From an uncultured Bacillota bacterium (GTDB taxonomy: Bacteria > Bacillota > Clostridia > Peptostreptococcales > Anaerovoracaceae), in assembly GCA_946546075.1 (NCBI GenBank), contig CAMNNV010000057.1, positions 1 to 7,384 on the forward strand: a stretch of DNA of 7,384 nt, written 5' to 3'. The position numbers and the translations under genes are program-made. Shown in pieces: positions 1-6,600 of this stretch. Numbering within the stretch: the first letter of the stretch is position 1; each line of letters starts with the position of its first letter. Under the pieces are notes generated by a model. It did not search any database. It was not told where the DNA came from and was given only the letters and a program-made list of their open reading frames with translations.

Positions 1-2
1 AC

Positions 3-71
3 TGTCGGGTTACCATGAATGTAGTGAGTAGGGGGGAGGCAGAGCTTGCCGAACCTCGCGTGCGTGATTAA
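3..71 (+). CDS. Possible 3' end of an unrecognised upstream gene (partial)
   Basis: One forward frame is open from the window edge to a TAA at 69-71, giving 22 codons that end in the residues AELAEPRVRD. The stop lies 2 bases before the AAGGAGG of the next gene, the spacing expected for genes in one operon. The other two forward frames stop within the first 31 bases. I cannot assign a family from so short a tail, and an open frame of this length can occur by chance. If real, it is probably co-transcribed with acl copy 1, since no promoter is visible between them. Confidence 0.3.
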   Translation, partial: CRVTMNVVSRGEAELAEPRVRD

Positions 72-73
72 TT

Positions 74-80
74 AAGGAGG
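74..80 (+). promoter_or_regulatory. Ribosome binding site of acl copy 1
   Basis: AAGGAGG lies 8 bases before the ATG at 89. It sits in the context TTAAGGAGGT, the same as at the second acl copy (1371-1380), and with the same spacing. It fixes the start of the first copy. Confidence 0.85.
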
Positions 81-88
81 TCACTAAT

Positions 89-514
89 ATGATAGGAACA
101 AGAGTAAGCTTAAGAACTCGTATGTCAGCCGGCGACGCTCATTACGCTGGTGAACTGGTAGAAGGTGCTCATATCGTAACTGCATGGGGAGATGTTGGTA
201 CTGAGCTGGCTATCAGACTGTTTGGAGACGAGTCATTATTCGTTGGATATTCAGAAATCAGATACACGGCTCCTGTTTACTCGGGTGACTGGATGGAATA
301 CTCCGGATACATCGAAAAAGTTGGAAACACTTCCTTCACTTGCCACTTCGAAGCTCATAAGTATATGTGCCTCGACAAGGGAGAAGGTCTTGCTGATTCA
401 GCAGCCAAGGTTCTGGATCCACCTGTTCTCTGCGCATATGCAACTGGTACTCTGATGGTTGCTAAGGAACTGCAGAGACCTGAATTCGGCGATCCTGAAT
501 TCCAGAAGAGATAA
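89..514 (+). CDS. acl: Beta-alanyl-CoA ammonia lyase-like hotdog protein, copy 1
   Basis: This 141-residue cytoplasmic protein matches, from memory of the family, the beta-alanyl-CoA:ammonia lyase (Acl) of Clostridium propionicum. That enzyme reversibly eliminates ammonia from beta-alanyl-CoA to give acryloyl-CoA. Shared features in order are RMSAGDAHYAGELVEGA (11-27), WGDVGTEL (33-40), TAPVYSGDWMEY (60-71), IEKVGNTSFTC (75-85), and PPVLCAYATGTL (111-122) followed by AKELQRP (125-131). The segment around 20-45 would be the central hotdog helix. Length is normal for Acl (about 140-145 residues). The related 3-aminobutyryl-CoA ammonia lyase of lysine fermentation (Kal) is the main alternative; the WGDVGTE and PPVLC...QRP blocks favour Acl. 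The substrate is inferred, not proven. It is a close paralogue of the gene at 1388 and ends at its own terminator. Confidence 0.8.
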   Translation: MIGTRVSLRTRMSAGDAHYAGELVEGAHIVTAWGDVGTELAIRLFGDESLFVGYSEIRYTAPVYSGDWMEYSGYIEKVGNTSFTCHFEAHKYMCLDKGEGLADSAAKVLDPPVLCAYATGTLMVAKELQRPEFGDPEFQKR

Positions 515-537
515 GATATAACTTTTAGCAGGAAATG

Positions 538-566
538 AAGCCCAGTCATATGGCTGGGCTTTTTTT
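538..566 (+). terminator. Intrinsic terminator after acl copy 1
   Basis: AGCCCAG (539-545) pairs with CTGGGCT (554-560). The stem can extend inward by a U-G and a C-G pair to leave an AUAU loop, and a run of seven T (560-566) follows. It lies 24 bases after the stop of acl copy 1. The ribosome binding site of the next gene starts at 567, directly behind the T-run, so expression of that gene would need read-through or a promoter I cannot see. Confidence 0.9.
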
Positions 567-581
567 GGGGAGTAATGTGAT

Positions 582-1196
582 ATGGACCTGAAGAACAAGC
601 ACAGTGATATATACCTTGCAACGATTGTTGTGGACAATAACAGCGACTACCACTTCCAGTCCATCTGGTATGGTGCAGATCCTAAGAATCTGGCTCTTAT
701 GATCATCGATGTTATGAGTCCATGGTATGAAGACAAGAAAGAACAACTCAGTCCAAAGGTTGTTAAATTCCATGAAAAACTCGAGGCTGCAACGGCGAAA
801 GAGGCGGATGATGGCGGAGAGAAGAAGGACAATAAGAAGAAACACAAAGGCAAAAAAGACAGTGGTAAAGCGAAGCCGATAACCTTCCGTGAACTCACGG
901 GAATCCTCTTCAATTCTGACGGCCTCAAGTGTGAAGTATCGCTCACAAATAACCTAATGGATATATACATGTTCATAGGCAATCAGGCCTTTGAGATTTT
1001 TAACAAAAAGGGCGAAAAACCTGAAGATTTCAACGGACTTCAGGATTTCATAGATTATCTGGACAAGACATATGATGTGGATGCTCCGATCATGAATGCA
1101 CTGAGGAATCCGAACCCGTCTACCCTCAGTACAGCACTGTATATCATAGACATAAAATACCATTATTACGAGCGTTATTCCAGGATTCCAGTGTGA
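582..1196 (+). CDS. Unrecognised charged protein with lysine-rich linker
   Basis: I do not recognise this 204-residue protein. The ATG at 582 has GGGGAG at 567-572, 9 bases upstream. There is no signal peptide or membrane segment, so it is probably cytoplasmic. It looks two-part: residues 1-72 (start MDLKNKHSDIYLATIVVDNN, with IWYGADPKNLALMIIDVM at 28-45), a Lys/Asp/Glu/Gly-rich, probably disordered linker at about 73-98 (KKDNKKKHKGKKDSGKAK), then residues 99-204, which start PITFRELTGILF and end in an aromatic run (KYHYYERYSRIPV). Seven of its 16 isoleucines use ATA, a codon almost absent from nifJ, which suggests modest expression or a different origin. It lies between the two acl copies but behind a terminator, so a link to ammonia lyase activity is only positional. 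I assign no function. That it is a real gene is supported by its length, ribosome binding site and ordered composition. Confidence 0.75.
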   Translation: MDLKNKHSDIYLATIVVDNNSDYHFQSIWYGADPKNLALMIIDVMSPWYEDKKEQLSPKVVKFHEKLEAATAKEADDGGEKKDNKKKHKGKKDSGKAKPITFRELTGILFNSDGLKCEVSLTNNLMDIYMFIGNQAFEIFNKKGEKPEDFNGLQDFIDYLDKTYDVDAPIMNALRNPNPSTLSTALYIIDIKYHYYERYSRIPV

Positions 1197-1220
1197 CAAA
1201 ATTGTAGTTTTGTCAGGGTC

Positions 1221-1254
1221 GTTTAAGTCTAGTTTAAACCTGGATAAATATTTA
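1221..1254. promoter_or_regulatory. AT-rich dyads upstream of the acl copy 2 promoter
   Basis: GTTTAA (1221-1226) and TTAAAC (1234-1239) form an inverted repeat with a 7-base centre. TAAATATTTA (1245-1254) is a perfect 10-base palindrome. Both lie just upstream of the -35 box at 1264, where an activator or repressor could bind. AT-rich intergenic DNA yields such dyads by chance, so this is only a candidate operator region. Confidence 0.25.
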
Positions 1255-1263
1255 ACGATACTG

Positions 1264-1292
1264 TTGACAGTACGCTCAATAAGGAGTATGAT
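1264..1292 (+). promoter_or_regulatory. Sigma-A-type promoter for acl copy 2
   Basis: TTGACA (1264-1269, perfect -35) and TATGAT (1287-1292, five of six matches to the -10) are separated by exactly 17 bases. Transcription would start near 1299, leaving an 88-90-base leader before the ATG at 1388. The second acl copy therefore has its own strong promoter, separate from copy 1. Confidence 0.85.
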
Positions 1293-1338
1293 TTAGGAGC
1301 ATAAGAGATACGACATCAATTATGCAGACCTTTACGGG

Positions 1339-1378
1339 TTGATTTAAGGAGTTTATTTTTAGGACTTGATTTAAGGAG
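1339..1378 (+). repeat. 13-base direct repeat containing Shine-Dalgarno-like sequence
   Basis: TTGATTTAAGGAG occurs at 1339-1351 and again at 1366-1378, 27 bases apart. The second copy extends to AAGGAGG and is the working ribosome binding site of acl copy 2. The first copy carries an equally good AAGGAG but has no start codon at a useful distance. A weaker relative, TGATTTAGGAG, lies at 1289-1299 over the -10 box and start-point region. The repeat may be a small local duplication. Confidence 0.7.
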
Positions 1379-1379
1379 G
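1373..1379 (+). promoter_or_regulatory. Ribosome binding site of acl copy 2
   Basis: AAGGAGG lies 8 bases before the ATG at 1388. It supports that start rather than the internal ATG at 1442, which aligns with the start of copy 1 but has no Shine-Dalgarno sequence in front of it. Confidence 0.85.
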
Positions 1380-1387
1380 TTAAAGAA

Positions 1388-1906
1388 ATGAAGACACCTA
1401 AGACACCTTTAGAATGCATTATTGAAAGAGATAACCCTAAGATGATCGGATCATACGTTAGCCTGAAGACTAGAATGTCAGCTGGCGATGCTCACTATGC
1501 TGGAGAGCTCGTAGAAGGCGCTCACATCGTAACTGCATGGGGAGATGTTGGTACTGAACTGGCTATCAGACTGTTCGGAGACGAATCACTGTTCGTAGGT
1601 TATTCAGAAGTTAGATACACTGCTCCTGTATACGCTGGTGACTGGATGGAATACGGCGGATACATCGAGAAGGTTGGTAACACTTCCTTTACTTGCAAGT
1701 TCTATGCATACAAGTGGATGCAGGATTCCAAGGATGAGAACGGCAACGTAATCAACGGATCAGGCGCTGAAATGCTTCCTGAACCTGTTCTCTGCGCATA
1801 CGGAACTGGTACTCTGATGGTTGCTAAGGAACTGCAGAGACCTGAATTCGGTGATGATGCATTCGCAGCAGACGCTAAGGCAGCTGGCGCAAAGGCTTTC
1901 AACTAA
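1388..1906 (+). CDS. acl: Beta-alanyl-CoA ammonia lyase-like hotdog protein, copy 2
   Basis: This 172-residue protein is a close paralogue of the product of 89-514 and has the same predicted role: reversible loss of ammonia from beta-alanyl-CoA, or possibly 3-aminobutyryl-CoA. It repeats RMSAGDAHYAGELVEGAHIV, WGDVGTELAIRLFGDESLFVGY, TAPVYAGDWMEY, IEKVGNTSFTC and the final AYGTGTLMVAKELQRPEFGD. Differences from copy 1 are an 18-residue N-terminal extension (MKTPKTPLECIIERDNPK), a rewritten, longer segment between YKWM and PEPVLC rich in Asp, Asn and Gly, and an Ala/Lys-rich tail ending KAAGAKAFN. At 172 residues it is longer than typical Acl. Long identical DNA stretches with copy 1 (for example 48 bases, 442-489 against 1804-1851) point to recent duplication or gene conversion. 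It has its own strong promoter and terminator, so it is probably the more highly expressed copy. Two acl genes are known in C. propionicum, so duplication has precedent. Confidence 0.8.
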   Translation: MKTPKTPLECIIERDNPKMIGSYVSLKTRMSAGDAHYAGELVEGAHIVTAWGDVGTELAIRLFGDESLFVGYSEVRYTAPVYAGDWMEYGGYIEKVGNTSFTCKFYAYKWMQDSKDENGNVINGSGAEMLPEPVLCAYGTGTLMVAKELQRPEFGDDAFAADAKAAGAKAFN

Positions 1907-1932
1907 TCGAATAGCCAATTAACAAGCATTAT

Positions 1933-1967
1933 AAATGACTGTCGCAATCGCGACAGTCATTTTTTTT
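1933..1967 (+). terminator. Strong intrinsic terminator after acl copy 2
   Basis: ATGACTGTCGC (1935-1945) pairs perfectly with GCGACAGTCAT (1950-1960) around an AATC loop. Two more A-T pairs are possible at the base, and an eight-T run (1960-1967) follows. It lies 26 bases after the stop of acl copy 2. Confidence 0.95.
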
Positions 1968-1987
1968 CTGAAACCAAGTCATAATAA

Positions 1988-2019
1988 AAGTCCACCGACT
2001 GACTTTGATCGGTGGACTT
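1988..2019 (-). terminator. Intrinsic terminator of the minus-strand membrane-protein gene
   Basis: AAGTCCACCGA (1988-1998) and TCGGTGGACTT (2009-2019) form a perfect 11-base stem around a 10-base loop. Read on the minus strand it starts 4 bases after the stop codon at 2024 and is followed by the T-rich tract TTTTATTAT. The plus-strand side also ends in ATTTTT, so it could stop transcription in both directions and back up the terminator at 1933-1967. Confidence 0.85.
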
Positions 2020-2023
2020 ATTT

Positions 2024-3364
2024 TTAATCTGTGAAGTTGACGGAACAGGATCCCAGTTCCTGGTTGCTTTCGCTGTCATAGACTTTGAGCACCATTTTGC
2101 CTTCCTGACCGAACATTGCGACAGGGTAGGAGAAGTGGGCCGTGATCTTGGAACCGCTCTTCCACTGGGAGTTGAAGTTCTGGGTTTCTTTGGCACCTCC
2201 CGGCCAGGTCAGTACATAGTATAACTTGATTTTCTCGTTCGGCTCTCCACCGGTCAGGGAAATATGGAAGAATACCGTGTCTGATCTGTGGAATGACTTT
2301 TTGCTCGTCGTAAAATCGTTTTCGGATCCATTGGCGATGATCCTCATGTGCCATGCATAGTACTTGTCGTATATTTCTTCTATGCCCGGGTAGCCGATCT
2401 TCTTGAGGTCAGAAAGGTAGGTCGCCATCTGCTCGCCGCCTTCGCTGACATTCGCACTGACGTAAGCGAATTTCGCAGCATTGATCTTATCGATGATGTC
2501 GTTTCCGTCTTTGATGTCCTGGGCTTTCTTATACTGTTTGACAGCTTTTGTGTACTTCTTCTTCTTGAGGCAGTTATCGCCGACAGCGATATAACACTGC
2601 CGTCTGAACTCGTCGGATGTCAGGTCCTCATTCATGGTATCAAAAGGTACCAGGGATTCGGAATAGACCTCTTCGTCCGTAAATGACGATACGGTACCAT
2701 GTTTGACTTCATCTGCATCTTCGTCCAGCGCGTAATTATAGTAATAGCCTGCGCCACCTGTCGCCAGAAGAAAGAGCAGGATGGCGAGAGCCACGAGCTT
2801 ACGTCTTCCACGGAGCAGTTTCGATACTCTGGCCTTGATCGGGACCTTAGTCGCGACAGGCACAGGATCTGAAACAGGCCTTACTACAGGTGCATTCGAT
2901 ACCTGATCGGAAGAGGCGGGCTCTTGTGCAGCAGCGCCCTGTGAGGAGCGGGCGGATGGATCGCTGCCATCAGATGCCACATCTCCGAGCAGACTGTCTG
3001 CGTCGGAAGGTTTGTGCAGGATGAAAAGTTTGCGCAGCAGATCTCGTTCGAGACCGCAGCCTTCGCAAGTGGGACCGCTGTTGATGTGACCGCAACTGCA
3101 GGACCAGTAATCACCGAACTCTTCGAACCAGTATTTCGGTTTGACCGGTCGTGCTCCGAACTGCTCCATGATCTCATTATAGACGGGGTCCTGCGGCGTG
3201 AGGGGACGAGGTTCGTATATCCTCGTCTCTTTGGCCGTGTCTACTCTGGGCGTCAGGTCGATTGAGTCCGTAACTTCTATCGTATTCTGTTGTTCGCCGA
3301 GTACGCTGTCCAGGGTCTGTGTGACCGGCTCATTATTCGGCGGATATTCCTTATTGATTTTCAA
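2024..3364 (-). CDS. Zinc-ribbon single-pass membrane protein with TPR-like and C-terminal beta domain
   Basis: A 446-residue protein of no known specific function. The start is TTG (3364-3362), supported by AGAGGG (3376-3371) six bases upstream; no in-frame ATG occurs before the upstream stop. Domains in order: an acidic, proline-containing N-terminus (1-80); a zinc ribbon with C89, C91, C100 and C103 (CxC-x8-CxxC); a disordered Ser/Ala/Pro-rich stretch (about 118-170); a basic segment (172-189, ARVSKLLRGRRK); one membrane helix (about 189-207, LVALAILLFLLATGGAGYYY); an extracytoplasmic part with a helical, TPR-like region (about 250-300, YTKAVKQYKKAQDI); and a C-terminal beta-rich, Ig-like domain (about 345-446). 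The positive-inside rule puts the zinc ribbon in the cytoplasm and the beta domain outside. Zinc ribbon-TM-extracytoplasmic proteins are common and mostly uncharacterised in Clostridia. It is transcribed alone, convergent with acl copy 2 and divergent from nifJ. A regulatory, envelope or sensing role is possible but not shown. Confidence 0.85.
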   Translation of the reverse strand: MKINKEYPPNNEPVTQTLDSVLGEQQNTIEVTDSIDLTPRVDTAKETRIYEPRPLTPQDPVYNEIMEQFGARPVKPKYWFEEFGDYWSCSCGHINSGPTCEGCGLERDLLRKLFILHKPSDADSLLGDVASDGSDPSARSSQGAAAQEPASSDQVSNAPVVRPVSDPVPVATKVPIKARVSKLLRGRRKLVALAILLFLLATGGAGYYYNYALDEDADEVKHGTVSSFTDEEVYSESLVPFDTMNEDLTSDEFRRQCYIAVGDNCLKKKKYTKAVKQYKKAQDIKDGNDIIDKINAAKFAYVSANVSEGGEQMATYLSDLKKIGYPGIEEIYDKYYAWHMRIIANGSENDFTTSKKSFHRSDTVFFHISLTGGEPNEKIKLYYVLTWPGGAKETQNFNSQWKSGSKITAHFSYPVAMFGQEGKMVLKVYDSESNQELGSCSVNFTD

Positions 3365-3402
3365 TTTTTGCCCTCTGGGTTTTATGAAATTTTGGTGTGA
3401 AT

Positions 3403-3431
3403 ATTATATCAATAATGACATATATATACAA
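3403..3431 (-). promoter_or_regulatory. Promoter of the zinc-ribbon membrane-protein gene
   Basis: On the minus strand a perfect TATAAT (3408-3403) stands 17 bases from TTGTAT (3431-3426), a weak -35 with three of six matches. Transcription would begin near 3396, about 32 bases before the TTG start. The perfect -10 with a poor -35 suggests moderate or activator-dependent expression. Confidence 0.6.
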
Positions 3432-3464
3432 GGTAGTTGAGCAATACAAAGTTGTCAGAATTGT

Positions 3465-3474
3465 TGAAATTTCA
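3465..3474. promoter_or_regulatory. Palindrome TGAAATTTCA between the divergent promoters
   Basis: A perfect 10-base palindrome lies about 50 bases upstream of the nifJ -35 box and about 34 bases upstream of the -35 box of the divergent gene. It is preceded by TTGT, so the left half (TTGTTGAAAT) resembles a half-site of the redox repressor Rex, whose clostridial sites look like TTGTTAA-N4-TTAACAA. The right half does not fit. It is a candidate operator only. Confidence 0.25.
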
Positions 3475-3522
3475 GTCTTTTTCGGCTCAATTTATGTATT
3501 TTGTATTATTTTTAGAACATTG

Positions 3523-3551
3523 TTGACATAGGAAATTTATCCAAGTAAAGT
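3523..3551 (+). promoter_or_regulatory. Promoter of nifJ
   Basis: A perfect TTGACA (3523-3528) is followed after 17 bases by TAAAGT (3546-3551, four of six matches to the -10). Transcription would start near 3558-3560, giving a leader of about 57 bases. Confidence 0.7.
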
Positions 3552-3559
3552 ATTTAATA

Positions 3560-3580
3560 GGGTAGGTCAACCATCTGCCC
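3560..3580 (+). ncRNA. Predicted hairpin at the 5' end of the nifJ mRNA
   Basis: GGGTAGGT (3560-3567) pairs with ATCTGCCC (3573-3580) over 8 positions, including two G-U pairs, around a CAACC loop. It begins at about the predicted transcription start, the position of 5' hairpins known to protect some bacterial mRNAs from decay. No T-run follows, so it is not a terminator. This is a structural feature of the leader, not a separate RNA gene. Confidence 0.4.
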
Positions 3581-3602
3581 GGTCGCATTTTTATTACATG
3601 TT

Positions 3603-3607
3603 GGAGG
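3603..3607 (+). promoter_or_regulatory. Ribosome binding site that decides the nifJ start
   Basis: GGAGG lies 8 bases before the ATG at 3616. It falls inside the reading frame if the earlier ATG at 3598 is used, and nothing like a Shine-Dalgarno precedes 3598, so 3616 is the better start. Confidence 0.9.
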
Positions 3608-3615
3608 AATTATCA

Positions 3616-6600
3616 ATGGCTCAGAAGAGAAGAATGAAAACGATGGACGGAAACACGGCTGCTGCTCATGTTTCCTATGCCTTCACGGATGTGGCATCCA
3701 TCTATCCAATCACACCTTCATCGACGATGGCAGAAGTTGTTGATGAATGGGCAGCATACGGAAGGAAGAACATTTTCGGACAGACCGTGAAGATCGCCGA
3801 GATGCAGTCAGAAGGCGGAGCATCAGGTGCTGTACACGGATCACTGGCAGCCGGAGCTCTTTCGACCACATACACAGCATCTCAGGGCCTATTGCTCATG
3901 ATACCGGAGATGTACAAGATCGCTGGAGAACTCCTGCCGGGAGTTTTTCATGTTGCAGCGAGAACAGTATCGACACACGCACTTTGTATTTTTGGTGACC
4001 ACTCAGACGTAATGGCGACACGCCAGACAGGTTTTGCGATGCTGTGCTCCGGATCCGTTCAGGAAGTAATGGACCTTGGCGGTATCGCTCATCTTGCTGC
4101 GATCAAGGGCAGAGTACCGTTCCTGCACTTCTTCGATGGATTCAGGACATCCCACGAGATCCAGAAGATCGAAGTGTTCAGTTATGAAGATTACAAGAAC
4201 CTCGTTGACTGGGACGCAGTCCAGGAATTCAGAGACAGAGCGCTCAATCCGGAACATCCTGTTATCAGAGGTACGGCTCAGCAGCCTGAGATCTTCTTCC
4301 AGGCAAGAGAGTCTGCGAACAAGTACTACGATGCGATCCCTGAGATCGTCGTAGAATATATGGATAAGATCAGCAAGCTCACAGGCAGAAGCTATCATCC
4401 ATTCGATTACGTAGGTGCTCCCGATGCTGAGAACATCATCGTAGCAATGGGATCCATCTGTGAGACCATCGAAGAGACTATGAACAAGATGGTAGCAGAA
4501 GGTCACAGAGTAGGTCTCATCAAAGTAAGACTTTACAGACCGTTCGTGAAGAAGTACTTCCTGGACGTACTGCCTAGGACCGTTGAGAGGATCGCGGTAC
4601 TCGACAGAACGAAGGAGCCGGGTTCCATCGGAGAACCTCTCTATCAGGACGTCAAGACTGCTTTGTACGGTGAGAAGATCGAACCGGAGATCTACGGCGG
4701 CCGTTACGGTCTCGGATCGAAGGATACGACGCCTGGCATGATCCACTCGATCTACGATAACCTCTATCACCACAAGCCAAAGAACAACTTCACAGTAGGT
4801 ATCGAAGATGACGTTACAGGTCATTCGCTTCCATACACGGCAGGTATCGCCAGAGAACCGGAAGGTACGATCAAGTGTAAGTTCTGGGGTCTCGGTTCCG
4901 ACGGTACGGTCGGTGCGAACAAGACGGCCATCAAGATCATCGGTGATAAGACTGACATGTATGCACAGGGCTACTTCGCATATGACTCCAAGAAATCAGG
5001 AGGTCTTACGGTATCCCACCTGAGATTCGGTGAACACCCGATCCAGTCCACATATCTGATCAACCAGGCAGACTTCGTGGCCTGCCACAATCAGGCATAT
5101 ATCAGGCAGTACGACATGCTCAAGGACGTTGTCAAGGGCGGTACGTTCCTGCTCAATACAAGATATACGGATGAGGAACTCAACGACGCACTTCCTGCAA
5201 GGATGAAGAGACAGCTGGCCAAGAAGAACATCAAGTTCTACGCCATCGATGCAACGGAGATCGCAGATTCCGTTGGCCTCGGCTCCAGGATCAACATGGT
5301 CATGCAGGCTGCATTCTTCAAGCTCACGGAGGTCATTCCTATCGATGATGCCATCAAGTACCTCAAGGAAGGTATCGAGAAGACATATAAGAAGAAGGGC
5401 CAGAACATCGTCGACATGAACAACGCTGCAGTAGATAAGGGCATCGAATCCATCAGAGAGATCCCTGTACCTGCAGAGTGGGCAGATGCTCAGGATCCTA
5501 GGAAGAAGTACGAAGAACTGCCGGAGTTCATCGAAGAGATGCTCATTCCGATGAACAGCCAGGAAGGCGACGACCTGCCTGTCAGTGCATTTGATGATAT
5601 CGAAGACGGTACGTTCCCTGCAGGAACTGCTGCATACGAGAAGAGAGGTACAGCAGTACATCTGCCTGAGTGGCAGCCTGAAAACTGTATCCAGTGCAAC
5701 CAGTGCTCCTTCGTATGTCCTCATGCAGCGATCAGGCCAATGCTCCTCAATGATGAAGAGAAGGCCGAGGCTCCGGAAGGCTTCGTGACGATCCCTGCTA
5801 AGGGCAAGGGCGTAACGGGACTCCACTACAGGATGCAGCTGTCAGCTATGGACTGCCTGGGATGCGGTAACTGCGCAGATATCTGCCCATCCAAGGACAA
5901 GGCTCTCGTGATGAAGCATTTCTACGAGGTAGAACAGGAGAAATACAATTGGGATTACGGCATCAAGATCTCACGCAAAGATGAGAAGGTGGACATCAAG
6001 ACTGTCAAGGGTTCGCAGTTCGCGAAGCCGTACATCGAGTTCTCCGGTGCCTGCGCAGGATGCGGCGAGACGCCGTACATCAAGCTGGCAACGCAGCTCT
6101 TTGGAGACAGGATGATCATCGCCAATGCGACGGGCTGCTCATCCATCTGGGGAGCATCCGCACCTACGATGCCTTACTGTAAGGATGAGAACGGCAGAGG
6201 TCCTGCATGGGCAAGCTCACTCTTCGAAGACAATGCAGAGTACGGCTATGGTATGGTACTTGCCAACAAGCAGATGAGAGAGAAGATCGAGCACAACATG
6301 AAGGCTCTTCTGGAGCTGGATATCGATGAGGATCTGAAGGAAGCTATCTCAGAATGGATCGAATACAAGAATGACAGCAATGAGACGAGAGCCAAGAGCG
6401 ACAGAGTCGTCGAAGTCATCGAGTCCATGAGCTCCAGCGATGAAGTCATCGTATCCCTCTGCAACAGGATTATCGAGTTGAAGGATTACCTCGTCAAGAA
6501 GTCCATATGGGCTCTCGGCGGCGACGGATGGGCATACGATATCGGTTACGGCGGCCTCGACCACGTACTGGCATCCGGCGAGAACATCAATATCCTGGTA

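Noticed and set aside
30..60. G-rich segment with short GGCA/TGCC pairing as a terminator or repeat element
   Set aside because: The stem is only four pairs with no T-run, and no second copy exists in the window.
1195..1214. Hairpin GACAAAA/TTTTGTC as a terminator for the unrecognised gene
   Set aside because: The stem is AT-rich and weak and no T-run follows, so it does not meet the intrinsic terminator pattern.
1299..1387. Riboswitch or structured regulatory RNA in the acl copy 2 leader
   Set aside because: Only short, weak pairings are visible (for example ATCAA 1316-1320 with TTGAT 1339-1343); no known riboswitch core or terminator/antiterminator pair was recognised.
89..1906. Composite mobile element bounded by the two acl copies
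   Set aside because: The copies are direct, divergent at their ends and encode enzymes. No transposase, terminal inverted repeats or target duplications are seen.
3598..3615. Upstream ATG at 3598 as the nifJ start, adding six residues
   Set aside because: The GGAGG ribosome binding site (3603-3607) falls inside that extension, nothing like a Shine-Dalgarno precedes 3598, and homologues begin near the MAQK-type N-terminus.
4003..4824. Long minus-strand open frame opposite nifJ (273 codons)
   Set aside because: It is an antisense shadow of a well-conserved gene. Its Leu/Val/Asp/Arg-rich composition mirrors nifJ codon use, and no family resemblance was seen.
4996..5826. Second long minus-strand open frame opposite nifJ (276 codons)
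   Set aside because: Same reason: fully inside nifJ, with a composition expected from reverse reading of its biased codons.
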